Source: Pogona vitticeps
Taxonomy: Eukaryota; Chordata; Lepidosauria; Squamata; Agamidae
Direction: 5' to 3'
Assembly (NCBI RefSeq): GCF_051106095.1
Contig: NC_135785.1
Coordinates: 211,791,545 to 211,855,544, forward strand
DNA length: 64,000 nucleotides
Shown: piece by piece, positions 33,314-43,919 of the stretch
Numbering within the stretch: the first letter of the stretch is position 1
How the letters are laid out: every line of letters begins with the position of its first letter
Made by a program: the position numbers and the translations under genes
Notes under the pieces: generated by a model
Told to the model about the DNA's origin: nothing
Database searches by the model: none
What the model saw: only the letters and a program-made list of their open reading frames with translations

Positions 33314-36300
33314 ATGGAATGGAGGGCCTGCCTTCCCAGCGAGGGGCCACAAAACATCTCTGTGATTACGGGTAGAGGGCGATATGGCTTTGGCTCCGTC
33401 CCTACTCGTGTTAGAAGAACTATGAACAGATGTTTAAAGGCTGTTCCTTGTTCTGAGACGGAGACCAACCCCCAGTACCGAGGTAGCCAGACCAGCCAGC
33501 CCTCTACTCTACGCCTGGTGTTGTTGAATGCCAGGTCTGTATCTAATAAAACCCAGCTAATTTACGATCTTATTCTGGAGGAAGATGCAGACCTGGCTTG
33601 CATAACCGAAACATGGATTGGCGGAGAGGGGGGTCCCCCCCTAGCCCTCATTTGCCCGCCCGGTTATGCTGTCCAACACCAGGGTAGACTAGAGGGACGG
33701 GGGGGGGAGTAGCTATCGTTTACAAGTCTACCCTAGAGGTAGTTAGGCGCTCCTCGGTGGTAAAGCCGGGTCTTGAGGCCCTCCACGTGTGGATTGGGGC
33801 TAGGGACGGAATTGGGATCTTGCTGGGTTACCGTGCTCCCCGCGACCCAGCCATTTCCCTTCCGGAGCTGGTGGACTTTGTCTCCGCGGCATTGCTGGGT
33901 TCCCCGAGACTATTGGTCCTGGGGGACTTCAACATGCATGCGGGGGCAGAGGCTTCCGGACCAGCTCTTGAGTTCCTGGAGACCATGGCCTTCTTGAACA
34001 TGTCCCAGCATGTCAACGGCCCTACACACGTGGGCGGCCACACACTAGACCTGGTTTTTTCCACCAACGGGAGTGAGAGTGGTCCGATGGTGACTGACCT
34101 CGAGTCGGTCCCCTTGTCATGGTCGGATCACCACCTAATAAAATGTGTCACCAAGATGGCTCTCCCCCCTCGCAGGGAGCAGGGACCTATTGTCATGGTC
34201 CGCCCTCGAAGGCTACTGGATCCGATTGGATTCCAGGATGCCATGAGAGGAGTTACGGCTGACCTGGCTGGTGCTCCTGTCGAGGCACTGGTTGACGGCT
34301 GGTTCACCGCCGCGGCTAGTGCCGTAGACACGATCGCGCCTAAACGCCCTCTCCGCCGCAGAGATCGCCCGGCGCCCTGGTTTAACCAGGATCTCCGGGC
34401 GTCGAAGCGGGTCAGGAGACGGCTAGAGCGCAAATGGAGAAAGGACCCAACGGGTTTCAATCGTATAGCTGTTAAGGTCGCTACTAACCTTTACCAGGCT
34501 AAGGTAAAGGCTGCCAGTCGAACTTACCTCGCTAACCGGATAAGCGAGGCGTCTAACCAGCAGGCGGAATTATTCCGTATAGTACGCGACCTATCCGGAA
34601 TTGGCCCGGGTGATAGGCCTCCCCCTAGTTTTACACCGGACCAATTTGCAGCATTTTTTAAATCTAAAGTGGAGGCCATCCGCCGGGACCTCGCTCCTTT
34701 TTTGAATACAGCGAGTCGAGTTGAGATGTCCAGCGCTCCGTCTTGTCCGGTGATTTTTGATACCTTTCAGCCTGTTTCGTCCGATACTGTCGCCAGGACG
34801 CTTGATCGCTGTCGTGCCACCACCTCCTCCTTGGATCCTTGCCCGGCCTGGCTAATCAAAGCAGCCAGGCCTTCAACAACGGAATGGGCTACTGTAATAA
34901 TTAATCGGTCTTTCCTTGAGGGCAGATTTCCCTCTGCCCTCAAGGAAACACTCATTAGGCCCATTAGAAAGAAACCTAGTTTGGCGGCGGACGAAATTGG
35001 CAATTATAGGCCCGTCGCCAATGTTTCTTTCTTAAGCAAGGTAGTCGAGAGGGTGGTGGCTGATCAGCTTCAGGCGTTCCTGGATGAAACAGATGCCCTG
35101 GATCCATTCCAGTCGGGCTTCAGGCCGCGCCACGGAACAGAAACGGCATTGGTCGCCCTGTGTGATGACCTATTGAGGGAGGCCGACAGGGGCAAAATGT
35201 CTCTGCTGGTCCTCCTCGATATCTCAGCGGCCTTTGATACCATTGACCACGGTATCCTCCTGGGGAGGCTCACCGAGTTGGGAATAGGTGGCCAGGCTTT
35301 CGCCTGGCTCCGTTCCTTCTTGGAGGACCGCCCCCAGAGAGTACAGCTTGGGGAGAATGTCTCGGCCCCGTGGAGCCTCAATTGTGGGGTCCCACAGGGG
35401 TCGATCATCTCCCCAATGCTGTTTAACATCTATATGAGGCCGCTGGGGCGGGTCATCAGGGGGTGTGGAGCGATGTGCCATCAATATGCGGATGACACGC
35501 AGCTCTACATCTCCTTTTTTCCAACTGCAGGAGATGCCGTTCTGTCCCTTCAGCGTTGCCTGGGGACCGTATTGGAATGGATGCAGGAGAACGGGCTGAG
35601 GCTGAACCCGGACAAGACGGAGGTACTAAGGGTGGGCGCTCCCACAGTTGGGGACTTGGGAAACTCCCTCACTTTTGGGGGTGTGACTCTGCCCGCCAGG
35701 GATGGGGTCCGCAGCTTGGGGATCCATCTGGACCCGGCGCTCACTATGGAATCTCAGGTGGCGTCTGTGGTCCGTACCGCTTTTTTCCATCTTAGGCGGA
35801 TAGCCCAGCTGCGACCCTACCTTGATGTGGGGGCGCTTACTACCTTGGTGCATGCGCTCGTAATCTCAAGATTAGACCACTGTAATGCGCTCTACGTGGG
35901 GCTACCTTTGAGGTTGCTGCGGAAACTACAGGTGGTGCAGAATGCTGCGGCCAGATTACTTAGTGGAGTGAGAAGATTCCAGCATATCTCGCCCACTCTG
36001 GCCGCACTGCATTGGCTGCCCATCCGATTCCGCATCGACTTCAAAGTGTTGATGCTTACCTATAAAGCCCTAAACGGTTTAGGACCTCGATACTTGGTGG
36101 AACGCCTTCTCCCACCAAGATCTACCCGTGTCACTCGTGCGAGCCAGGAGGTGAGGCTGAGGAGCCTAACGCCGAGAGAGGCCCGGAAGGAGAAGACCAG
36201 AAATCGGGCCTTCTCGGCGGTGGCTCCTCGTCTCTGGAACAACTTACCTCCTGAGATTCGCGTGGCTCCCTCGCTGGACATTTTTAAGAAACAACTAAAA

Positions 36301-36342
36301 ACATTGATGTATAGGCAGGCTTTCCCAACAGAAAACTCCTGA
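33314..36342 (+). CDS. LINE ORF2: endonuclease-reverse transcriptase (one frame change)
   Basis: This is the replication protein of the element, about 1,009 codons in two frames. Codons from 33314 to 33712 give the start and the first endonuclease motifs (LVLLNARSVSNK, LACITETWIGG). A G-run at about 33700-33709 shifts the frame, and from there to 36342 everything is open. In the second frame, counted from the ATG at 33757, LGDFNMHA is at 55-62 and WSDHH at 122-126 (APE-type endonuclease). VLLDISAAFD has its first catalytic Asp at 488, GVPQGSIISPMLFNIY follows, and YADDTQLY is at 577-584 (reverse transcriptase). The C-terminal LHWLPIRFRIDFK and WNNLPPEIRVAP segments are family-typical. All catalytic residues I can locate are present. 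The G-run change may be a real mutation or a homopolymer sequencing error. Confidence 0.93.
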
Positions 36343-36506
36343 CGATTTTTCTTTTCTTATATCTTTCTTTGATTTCTATCTTAGTCTAGGAGCAATGTTT
36401 TAAAATTATATTGTTTCTTTTATTGTAAGCCGCCTAGAGTGGGCTAATATGTCCAGATAGGCGGGATAGAAATAAAATAAATAAATAAATAAATAAATAA
36501 ATAAAT

Positions 36507-39160
36507 TTCAACATTCATTTGAAGAAACATCTCACAGAATTCAATGCATTAAAATCCCACCGCAGCTTGAATTTGATGGTAGCAGTGTTCTCTCCAGTCC
36601 ACTTCATTAGAGTACTAATATACCAGGTAAATCATGTTCCTGTATATTTCAAAATTTATTATTTCAGACTGGTTTCATTCCACTGGGGAAGAGAGAAAAC
36701 TGACTTTATCTGACTTGATGGCCTCGATTTTTTCATGAGATTTGAACATTGAAACTACTGGAGCAGAGAACCTTGGCACAAACAGCAATAAACAACAGAA
36801 GGTTTCTGATTAAGTGCTAGTGAGGACAGAAACTTCTGGTAATGCCATTTAGTACTGAGAACTGGAAGCACAGCTCTACTTTAATATAAAAATCCTCCAA
36901 AAGTTCTTACTTTGATTGCTTTCACTTTTTCAGTACTTTAACTTGTTTTTGTAAACTGTCCTGGAATCTTTGCTGAGTGCCAATATACAGATCTCTAAAA
37001 CAGGTAAACAAACACTACAGCAAACAAACAAAACAAAAACATATAGAGATAGAACACATCATAGTCCTATCCAGTGAACTGGGTGCAGTTTTTCCATTTA
37101 TAACAGGTCTTTTGTAATTTATTACCATCTTTCAGCAATGTGAAACTAGGAATACAAAAAGCATGCTTTTTAAAAAAAATCCAAAAGAAGTTGCAATTCT
37201 TTACCTAACAACAACCATCAATGCAGAGAGAGGGACTGAGAAAGAGAGATGAGGTGAATCTATACGAGAAATAAAAGAAGAGGGTAGGAGAGGCTAGAAT
37301 CAAGAGCAATGTGAATGTCAGTTTAAAAAAAATTAGGTTGTCTGGACAGAAGATAATTAGCAGGCTAAAGGGTGTGAGGCCAAGTTCTAAAATGAAGAAG
37401 TGATAATTATTCATGTAGTGAGAGACTGGTAGAGTCAGTCACATGAATTGCAAAGACTTTCAAAATGAAAACAAATGCTGAGAATAAAACAAGAAAAAGC
37501 AGATATATTGACAATAGTAAATAAATACATTTTATGATAAGGAGCAACACATTCCAAGAATTTTGGAAAAGGAATGTATCCACATCTACCATATATGCTG
37601 CTTGTCACATTATTTCAGTATATCCAGGCGCTCACTACTAACTGATGAACATCCCTCATAGCCATCGAAAGATTCCTGTACAGTAAGTTAAAATCACAAT
37701 GCATTATGATCTCATTAATTGAAATAGCCTAAATACAGGAAATACCATCCTGTCCCTGCAAGTTGCCCCTCGGGTTGCTACTGTTGTATATGTGTGCAAG
37801 CATGCTGCTGGCCTGAACTAGCTTTTCTGTGTCTCAAGGTGCCAGCTGAAGTGTTGGGGGGGGGCTTGATCTGACTCTATGGGTCTCTAAGCTGAGAAGC
37901 AAATTTAAGGGTGAGTGGCTCCAGAGAGGGGGAAAGTGTGAATTTTTTTTCCTGGAAAAAATACCAATGTCATGGGTACTAGAGGTAAGCACCCATAGAA
38001 CAGAAGTTTTGGCACTAGTACTGCTGTTGCTTGTTACATTTTGTTCCCTGTTCACAAATCAATCAATCAATTAATCAATCGAGGAGTGGGAGCAGGATTT
38101 CCCTCTGTTTCTAGGCCACCACATTACCTGATTTTAACCACGTTAATTTACCTGCATCCTCCTTGTTCCTCTTTGTGTGATCAGAAACTCCAAAAGCTGT
38201 TCTGTCCTCCAGCCCTCCCCCCTCCCCCGTAACACCACAAGGACCTAGTCCTTTTCTCAGATTTAAGTCTTGGCTGCTGCTAATTTGGCAATCCTAGTAT
38301 GAACACAAGTCTGCCCTTTGGAAACTACATCATGTCACCTATGTAAAAAGTGTGTTCCTGCAAATTATGCTGATTGATGAAGCAAGATCCCTCCATTCCT
38401 TTGAGTCAAGCAGCCCATCCTATAACCTCTTGCACCCAGAATACAGTCCCATAGTGCTGTAGCCCAACAATCCCTAAAGTTGGGAGTGCATCTTGGAGAG
38501 GGGAGTATAGTAGTGACAAATGGTAAGACCAGGTGGGAGCTGGGAGTGGGCGAAATCACAACACCTTTCTGCATGGTCACTGTGACAGTTGTCAGGAAAG
38601 GAAACCTATCCTGTGCGGCTGACTGATTCCACTCCCTTTCTTTTTTGTATCATTCTGGGGTAAAGCTTTACAATATATAATTCTTCTTGAAGGTTATTAT
38701 ACTAAACTAGTTGGTTTGTCTTTCCTTGGCTGCAATGTCATAAAATGCCAATGTAAATCAAGATGGAGACAGAGTTGTACAACAGCTGGATATTATATTT
38801 TAAACAATGGAAGTTGGGGAATCAAGCATTTGTTCCTTTATTGTTTCCAACAGTTCTGAGGGATTTTGAGGCTTCATCCCAACATCAAGCTAGAAGGCAC
38901 TGACTAATGGAATTGGGCTTTCTTCCCCTCTCCCACCTCACAAACCTCCTTACATTCCCTAAAATTTGCTAGTTTCCAAAGCAAATTTTGAGGATACATA
39001 GGGGCGGAGGGGGCTACAGGGGTCAGGCAGACTCTGTTAACTCCAAGTTTCACTGACAAAAGCAGTTGCATCAACAGAAAGATATCATCAAATCTTGCCA
39101 CTCACTTTCATAGTGAGTGGGCAGGGCCAAAACCACGTCAGTCTTTTCCCTTCTCTATGA
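36507..39160. other. Unassigned AT-rich sequence
   Basis: No gene recognised. A possible very old LINE tail lies near 36945-37010 (TTTGTAAACTGTCCTGGAAT). The rest shows nothing I can assign. Confidence 0.5.
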
Positions 39161-39164
39161 TGAA

Positions 39165-39415
39165 AGTGTATAGCTGGCTGGATAGCTTAGTGGTTTGGGT
39201 ATCTGGCTGCGGAGCCAGAAGTTGGGAGCTCAATTCTCCACTGTGCCTCTTAGAGGAAAAGTCAGCTTGTGTAGCCATTTGCAAGCTGCATACTGTAGAC
39301 CCAGGGCTCCCCTCAGAACAAGGAACATTAATTACTTCTGAGTACTCTATACCTAGAAAACCCTGGAAAACGTCATAAGTGAGAATCGACTTGACAGGAT
39401 ACAGTGAGGACGACA
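39165..39415 (+). repeat. tRNA-derived SINE (GACTTG-tail type)
   Basis: Complete copy: head CTGGATAGCTTAGTGGTTTG (A-box region), CTGCGGAGCCAGAAGTTGGG, GAGCTCAATTCTCC (B-box region), body GTCAGCTTGTGTAGCCATTT and AAGCTGCATACTG, 3' part CTTCTGAGTACTCTATACCT and GAGAATCGACTTGACAGGAT. It is the best-preserved member of this family in the window. Confidence 0.88.
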
Positions 39416-39419
39416 ACAA

Positions 39420-41425
39420 CGATGAAAGTATCTACACATCTTGAACACTTGGTGATTTTTGTAGAATTTTAGTTGGCCAGCATGGAGTTATGAGGATGAT
39501 GAAAGTATCTATAGATCTTGAAAACTTGTTTTTTGTCCATTTTTGTTGGCCTGATTTTTTAAAAAACATATTAGTAGAGATTTTGGAATAGTTCTTATAG
39601 CTAACATACTCATTCTTTTTATTTGTTCATGTTTCCACGCTTTTCATAGGTATCAATGAGAGAGCACTGCACCCTTTGATGTGAACATAAGGTTATAGAA
39701 TCATTTAACTGATACACATATTGTTGAAAATTTTGATTATAACATGTGTTCTCATAACATCAGCAGAGTAAGGAGATATTGGTTAGCAGAGATACTTATG
39801 ACACTATGACACTGAGAGAGTAAAACCAACAACTTAGTCTATTTACATATATACATAGAAAATAGACATTCCTCTGGCAGCATAACATGACATGAAGCAG
39901 CACACAGCATAGGAAAAAGTGATCTGACTTGCAGCAGATAGAGACGTTCATTTTACACATGACTTATGTACAGTTCTGTGACCAATCAGAAAATATATTA
40001 CTTCATTTTCTGTTACACCAAGTTTCATCATGTACCGCAGCTGTACAACATTAAGTCTTAATCCTTGATACCCACGCCTGAATACAATCAGTACAATGAC
40101 TCAGGTAAAATCAGCCATTTTACATTTAACTATACAACATTAATATTTAATACATTTTCATATCAAAATCTCAACAAGGTGTGTGTGTATTTTCCAAGGG
40201 AATAGCTGTATTACTGTGTTGAAACAAAAACAATAAAGAATCTTGTGGCACCTTAAATCTGACCAAATTTTGTCAGGCAAAAGCTTTTGTAAGTTTAAAG
40301 TGTTTTAATACTTGTGTCTGATATAAATGGACTTTAAAAAAATTCTACAGGCCATGCTATATATTTTCTATTTTTCGGCCACTGTTTACCTCATTTACTA
40401 CAATAAATAATATGATTATTACTTCTACAAAACTGTCTGTGTACATTGAACTTTATAGAACTCCCTGAGTCTCTGCCCCAAGGAGCTCACAAATTACTCT
40501 ATTACAAATTCAACCACTAGTATGTGTGGAAAAGTGGGGAAATAAAAATGCGTCCTACTGATTTGTATAGTAACTAGTTTTTATACAGTGGTCACCTAGC
40601 TCTCAGAACTGAAGTTTAATTTGTTTTAATGGCATCATAAATAGATTCTTGCTTTAGCAATCAATTTCTGTCAGCTTGATTAGCTTTTAAAAATACGAAA
40701 ACATTAACTCATCTTTATAAGAGTTTTTTTGTGTGTATGTGTGTGTGTGGTTTTCATTTATTAACGAAATACAAAATGTAGAAGAGTCATCTTAAAATTG
40801 ATTCAAATTAACATGTTCTCAAAAACTGGATATACAACAACATGATTTGAAGAAAATGAAAATTAAGGGTGGGTAATACTGCTAAAATATTAAACATAGA
40901 AGCGTTTTTGAATCCAGTGGGGTCCTTCTTCAGGCTGGGTATTCCAGAACTTGAGCGCATAGGAATGGCAACAGGAAAGTCCAAATATCATGCTGACCAG
41001 ATGTTGCACAGTCAGAATCTGAGGTTTCATGCCATGCACTGTAGGATGTGCAATCTTTTGCCATCACTATAGACAAGGAGTTGAAAATAACCTAGTGCAT
41101 TCTCCTTCAGCTTATACCGAAGCATCCATCTCTTGTTTGAAGCTCCTTCACTGACGCATATAGCTCCTGCTTGGCTCAGAGGGGAGGCACACAGAGACAT
41201 GGCAATCACTATATCAAAAGAGCTGAAGATCAAATGCAGTTAAAATACTTGGTGAAAGATGTTAATTGGAACCATGTTGTCCAGTTAGTGGGGGACAGAA
41301 TCCTCTGGTGCAGTTGTCCTTCTTGAGTGATGATGAATCTTCATTTTCTACTTGTGCTTCCATCATGCCTTGTACAACTATTCTGCGTATTTTCCATAAT
41401 CAAATGAGAAGCAGAAGGCACGTGT
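39420..41425. other. Unassigned sequence with one degraded dispersed repeat
   Basis: At 40235-40330 the string AAGAATCTTGTGGCACCTTA and what follows looks like a decayed copy of a repeat common in sauropsids. On the minus strand, 41233-41027 is open for 68 codons with a non-repetitive composition (LRYKLKENALGYFQLLVYSD), which I do not recognise. No gene is called. Confidence 0.4.
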
Positions 41426-41431
41426 ATGAAC

Positions 41432-41563
41432 TCCTGGATAGCTCAGTGGTTTAGATCTCTGGCTGAGAAGTCAGAGGCTGTGAGTTTGATTTCCTACAGT
41501 ACTTCCTTGACAGGGGTTAGACTTGATGATCTATAGATTCCCTTCCAGCTCAGCAGTTCTAAT
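41432..41563 (+). repeat. tRNA-derived SINE with CR1-like 3' end
   Basis: Head CTGGATAGCTCAGTGGTTTA, B-box region GTGAGTTTGATTTCC, then GACAGGGGTTAGACTTGATG and CCCTTCCAGCTCAGCAGTTC. Same structure as 16040-16195 and 29462-29585. Confidence 0.85.
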
Positions 41564-41569
41564 GTTATT

Positions 41570-43785
41570 AGGTTATTAAACACAACAAAGGTAAAGAATG
41601 CTTTTATTGCACCACAAAAAGCATAGACGAGCTATCAAGTCACAGCTCCTTTAGTCATTCTAGATAATGCAGAGCTTGAAGGGATGGAAGGGAAAGAGAA
41701 ACGTCCAAAAAGACATGTCTTCTGAAAATTCTAGATGAAGAAAGCAGTTTTAAGTCAGCTTTAATGCCTTGGAAAGGGCATTTAAATACTTCTGCCCAAT
41801 TTTCCATTCCTATACATTTTTGCTGTATAGTAGCAATACTGCTGTCAAGGCTGCAATCCTATGCATATTTACTGGGAGGCAATTCCCCCTGAAATTAATA
41901 AGATGTTTAACTACACATTCATAAGATTGTCCTATAAATGGCTTTTAATTTACTTTATCTCATTAATTAGTTTCTTTCTTTTGCACTATGTTGAAATATT
42001 CTTCAGGTTTAGACTTACATCTGTTCATTTCCTCCTACACTTGTTCTAATGTTTTTGACTTGCAACATTTTTCCAGAAAATGGCTAATAATGGAATTAAT
42101 TGCAAAACTATCACCAGTAAATGTTACCCCCTTTTCATGGACAAATAATTGGGGTGAAGTGGATTCACCTTAAATGTGGCATCAAAAAGAGTTTTAAAAG
42201 AGGGATTAAAACAGTTTATTTCAGAACATAAAATGAAAAGACCAAAAAAATTATAATTTACCCATAGTTGCTCATTACATATCTACAGCTAGATATGTGA
42301 ATATGTTTGAGCACTGCTTAAAATATAACAAATGTCCTGCATGCAAAGGATTCACAGTGTAGGGAGAATATTTAACCTGTTTGGGATAATATAATGATCC
42401 ATACATTTCTGGCTTTCTGTTTTGGTTAGACATTTACAGTTAACCCATTCTTTATTGTCACTTTTTGCATCATCATATAGAAAGGTTGGGTATGTTATGC
42501 TGTAACAATACCTCTATTTATGTTGAGGTAAATAGTTTCCTACATGCTGTAATCAATTTATTTACATTTCAGGATTGTGTCATTAGGATCTTTCCCAGTC
42601 TGTAAGGTTTTGTCTAGAAAATATCAAAGCTCCGGATTTTTCACCTAATTATGGAACCTGAGATTTCAATAAATGATCCTTAAAGCACATTCATATTGCT
42701 TATTATTTGGTTAGAATATAAACCAACTTAATGTAAAAGGAGAAGGGACTACTCCCTCTGCTCAGATTGTTTCATTAGTCACTCTAACTTACATTGTGCC
42801 TTAAAGCACTATTGGAATTTGCAATAGTCAAAGCTGGGGGGGGGGGGGAAATGCTGCTGATCCAAATGTATTAAATACCCCCTCTTTTAAATGAATATAA
42901 AGCCATTAATTTTACAGCCTAATTTCTGATTAGATTTAACAGCATCGCTGATGGACTGCATAGATTTGATCCATTAAAAGTGATGACTATTCAGTTCCAT
43001 CATTATAAGTGGAATTTCAACCAGTACTGCCAAGTATGGTAATATCATGGGGTAAATGAACCTCTGGATTTTTCCTTTTCTTAATTTATTGGTGTTTCTA
43101 TGTACATGTATTATACTTTATCAAAATCTGCTGAAGCATCTTTCAAAAGTGACAGGGAAACATATACAGCAAAATCAGTTAATTTTTTAAAAAGCAGCTG
43201 AGAGTGAAGTTTTTTCTCTCTCTTCCAGACAAGCCAATTAGGCTTAAAGTGTGAGGGAAACTGCTCGTTTCTCTATTAAATATATGTATATATGTAAATA
43301 TAAAGTGGTCTTTTATCACCTTGATTTGATCTGTTGCAATTCCTCTTCTCATCCTTGTTTGGAGCTGAAGCAAGAACTTTTTATTTATATATGAGTTCAT
43401 ATGACTACCTTGTAGTGACTGATATGACATTATAAATAAAAAGAATCTAGAGTTAGTTCTCTATATTTTGCTTTTTGTGGAAACTGGAACCACTCAAATT
43501 CAGTGTAAATCTTGGGCATTTGGTCACACCATTGACCAGCATAACATTTCTTGTATCTTGGTGTAACAACAAAAGCCATATTAGGAAAGACAGTAATTGT
43601 ATGACATGAACAACACATTAAGGGGTGTGTGTGTATTAATTTTCCACTCTCTGTCCCCTGCAGTCTCTAAATCTGTGCAGGGCCTCCCCGTAGTTGTTGT
43701 CCAAATTTGTTTCAATCCATGTGTACATTACCTGCCTTTAAACACTTGACATCATAATTAGTTTGATATTTTTAAAAATGCTTCA
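41570..43785. other. Unassigned AT-rich sequence
   Basis: No gene or repeat recognised. A G-run occurs at 42836-42848. Confidence 0.5.
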
Positions 43786-43789
43786 AACT

Positions 43790-43915
43790 AAGGGTGGGGA
43801 ATGTGTATGACCTCCCAGATATTGTTGGACTACAGAATCCATCACCATTATCTGTGCTTGATAAGGCTGATGGGAATTGTAGTCCAGAAATGCCTGGAAG
43901 GCCACATCCTTGCTT
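43790..43915. mobile_element. Palindromic miniature DNA element
   Basis: The left half (GGTGGGGAATGTGTATGACC, CAGATATTGTTGGACTACAG) is mirrored by the right half (GGGAATTGTAGTCCAGAAAT, GGCCACATCC). It belongs to a family that is abundant in lizards as I remember it. Half copies are seen at 47360-47430 and 62998-63065. Confidence 0.7.
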
Positions 43916-43919
43916 TGGG

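Larger units (their letters stand above)
31641..36506 (+). mobile_element. Near full-length, young L2/CR1-group LINE
   Basis: A 4.87-kb non-LTR retrotransposon. In order: two tandem 5' monomers (31641-32130), a GC-rich leader with a polypyrimidine tract (32190-32285), a possible short ORF1 (32673-33083), an AT-rich spacer (33084-33313), ORF2 (33314-36342), a 100-bp untranslated region, the tail motif GTAAGCCGCCTAGAGTGGGC with TAGGCGGGATAGAAAT, and (AAAT)n. The tail motif and the C-terminal ORF2 sequence are shared with at least five older copies in this window. I place it in the L2 clade of the CR1 group from the ORF2 C-terminal motif and short-repeat tail, but I cannot separate L2 from close relatives without a tree. 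A target duplication is not evident. Confidence 0.93.

Noticed and set aside
33757-36342. Host gene encoding a reverse transcriptase-like protein
   Set aside because: It is embedded in a complete LINE with its own 5' monomers and (AAAT)n tail, and fragments of the same family are scattered through the window.
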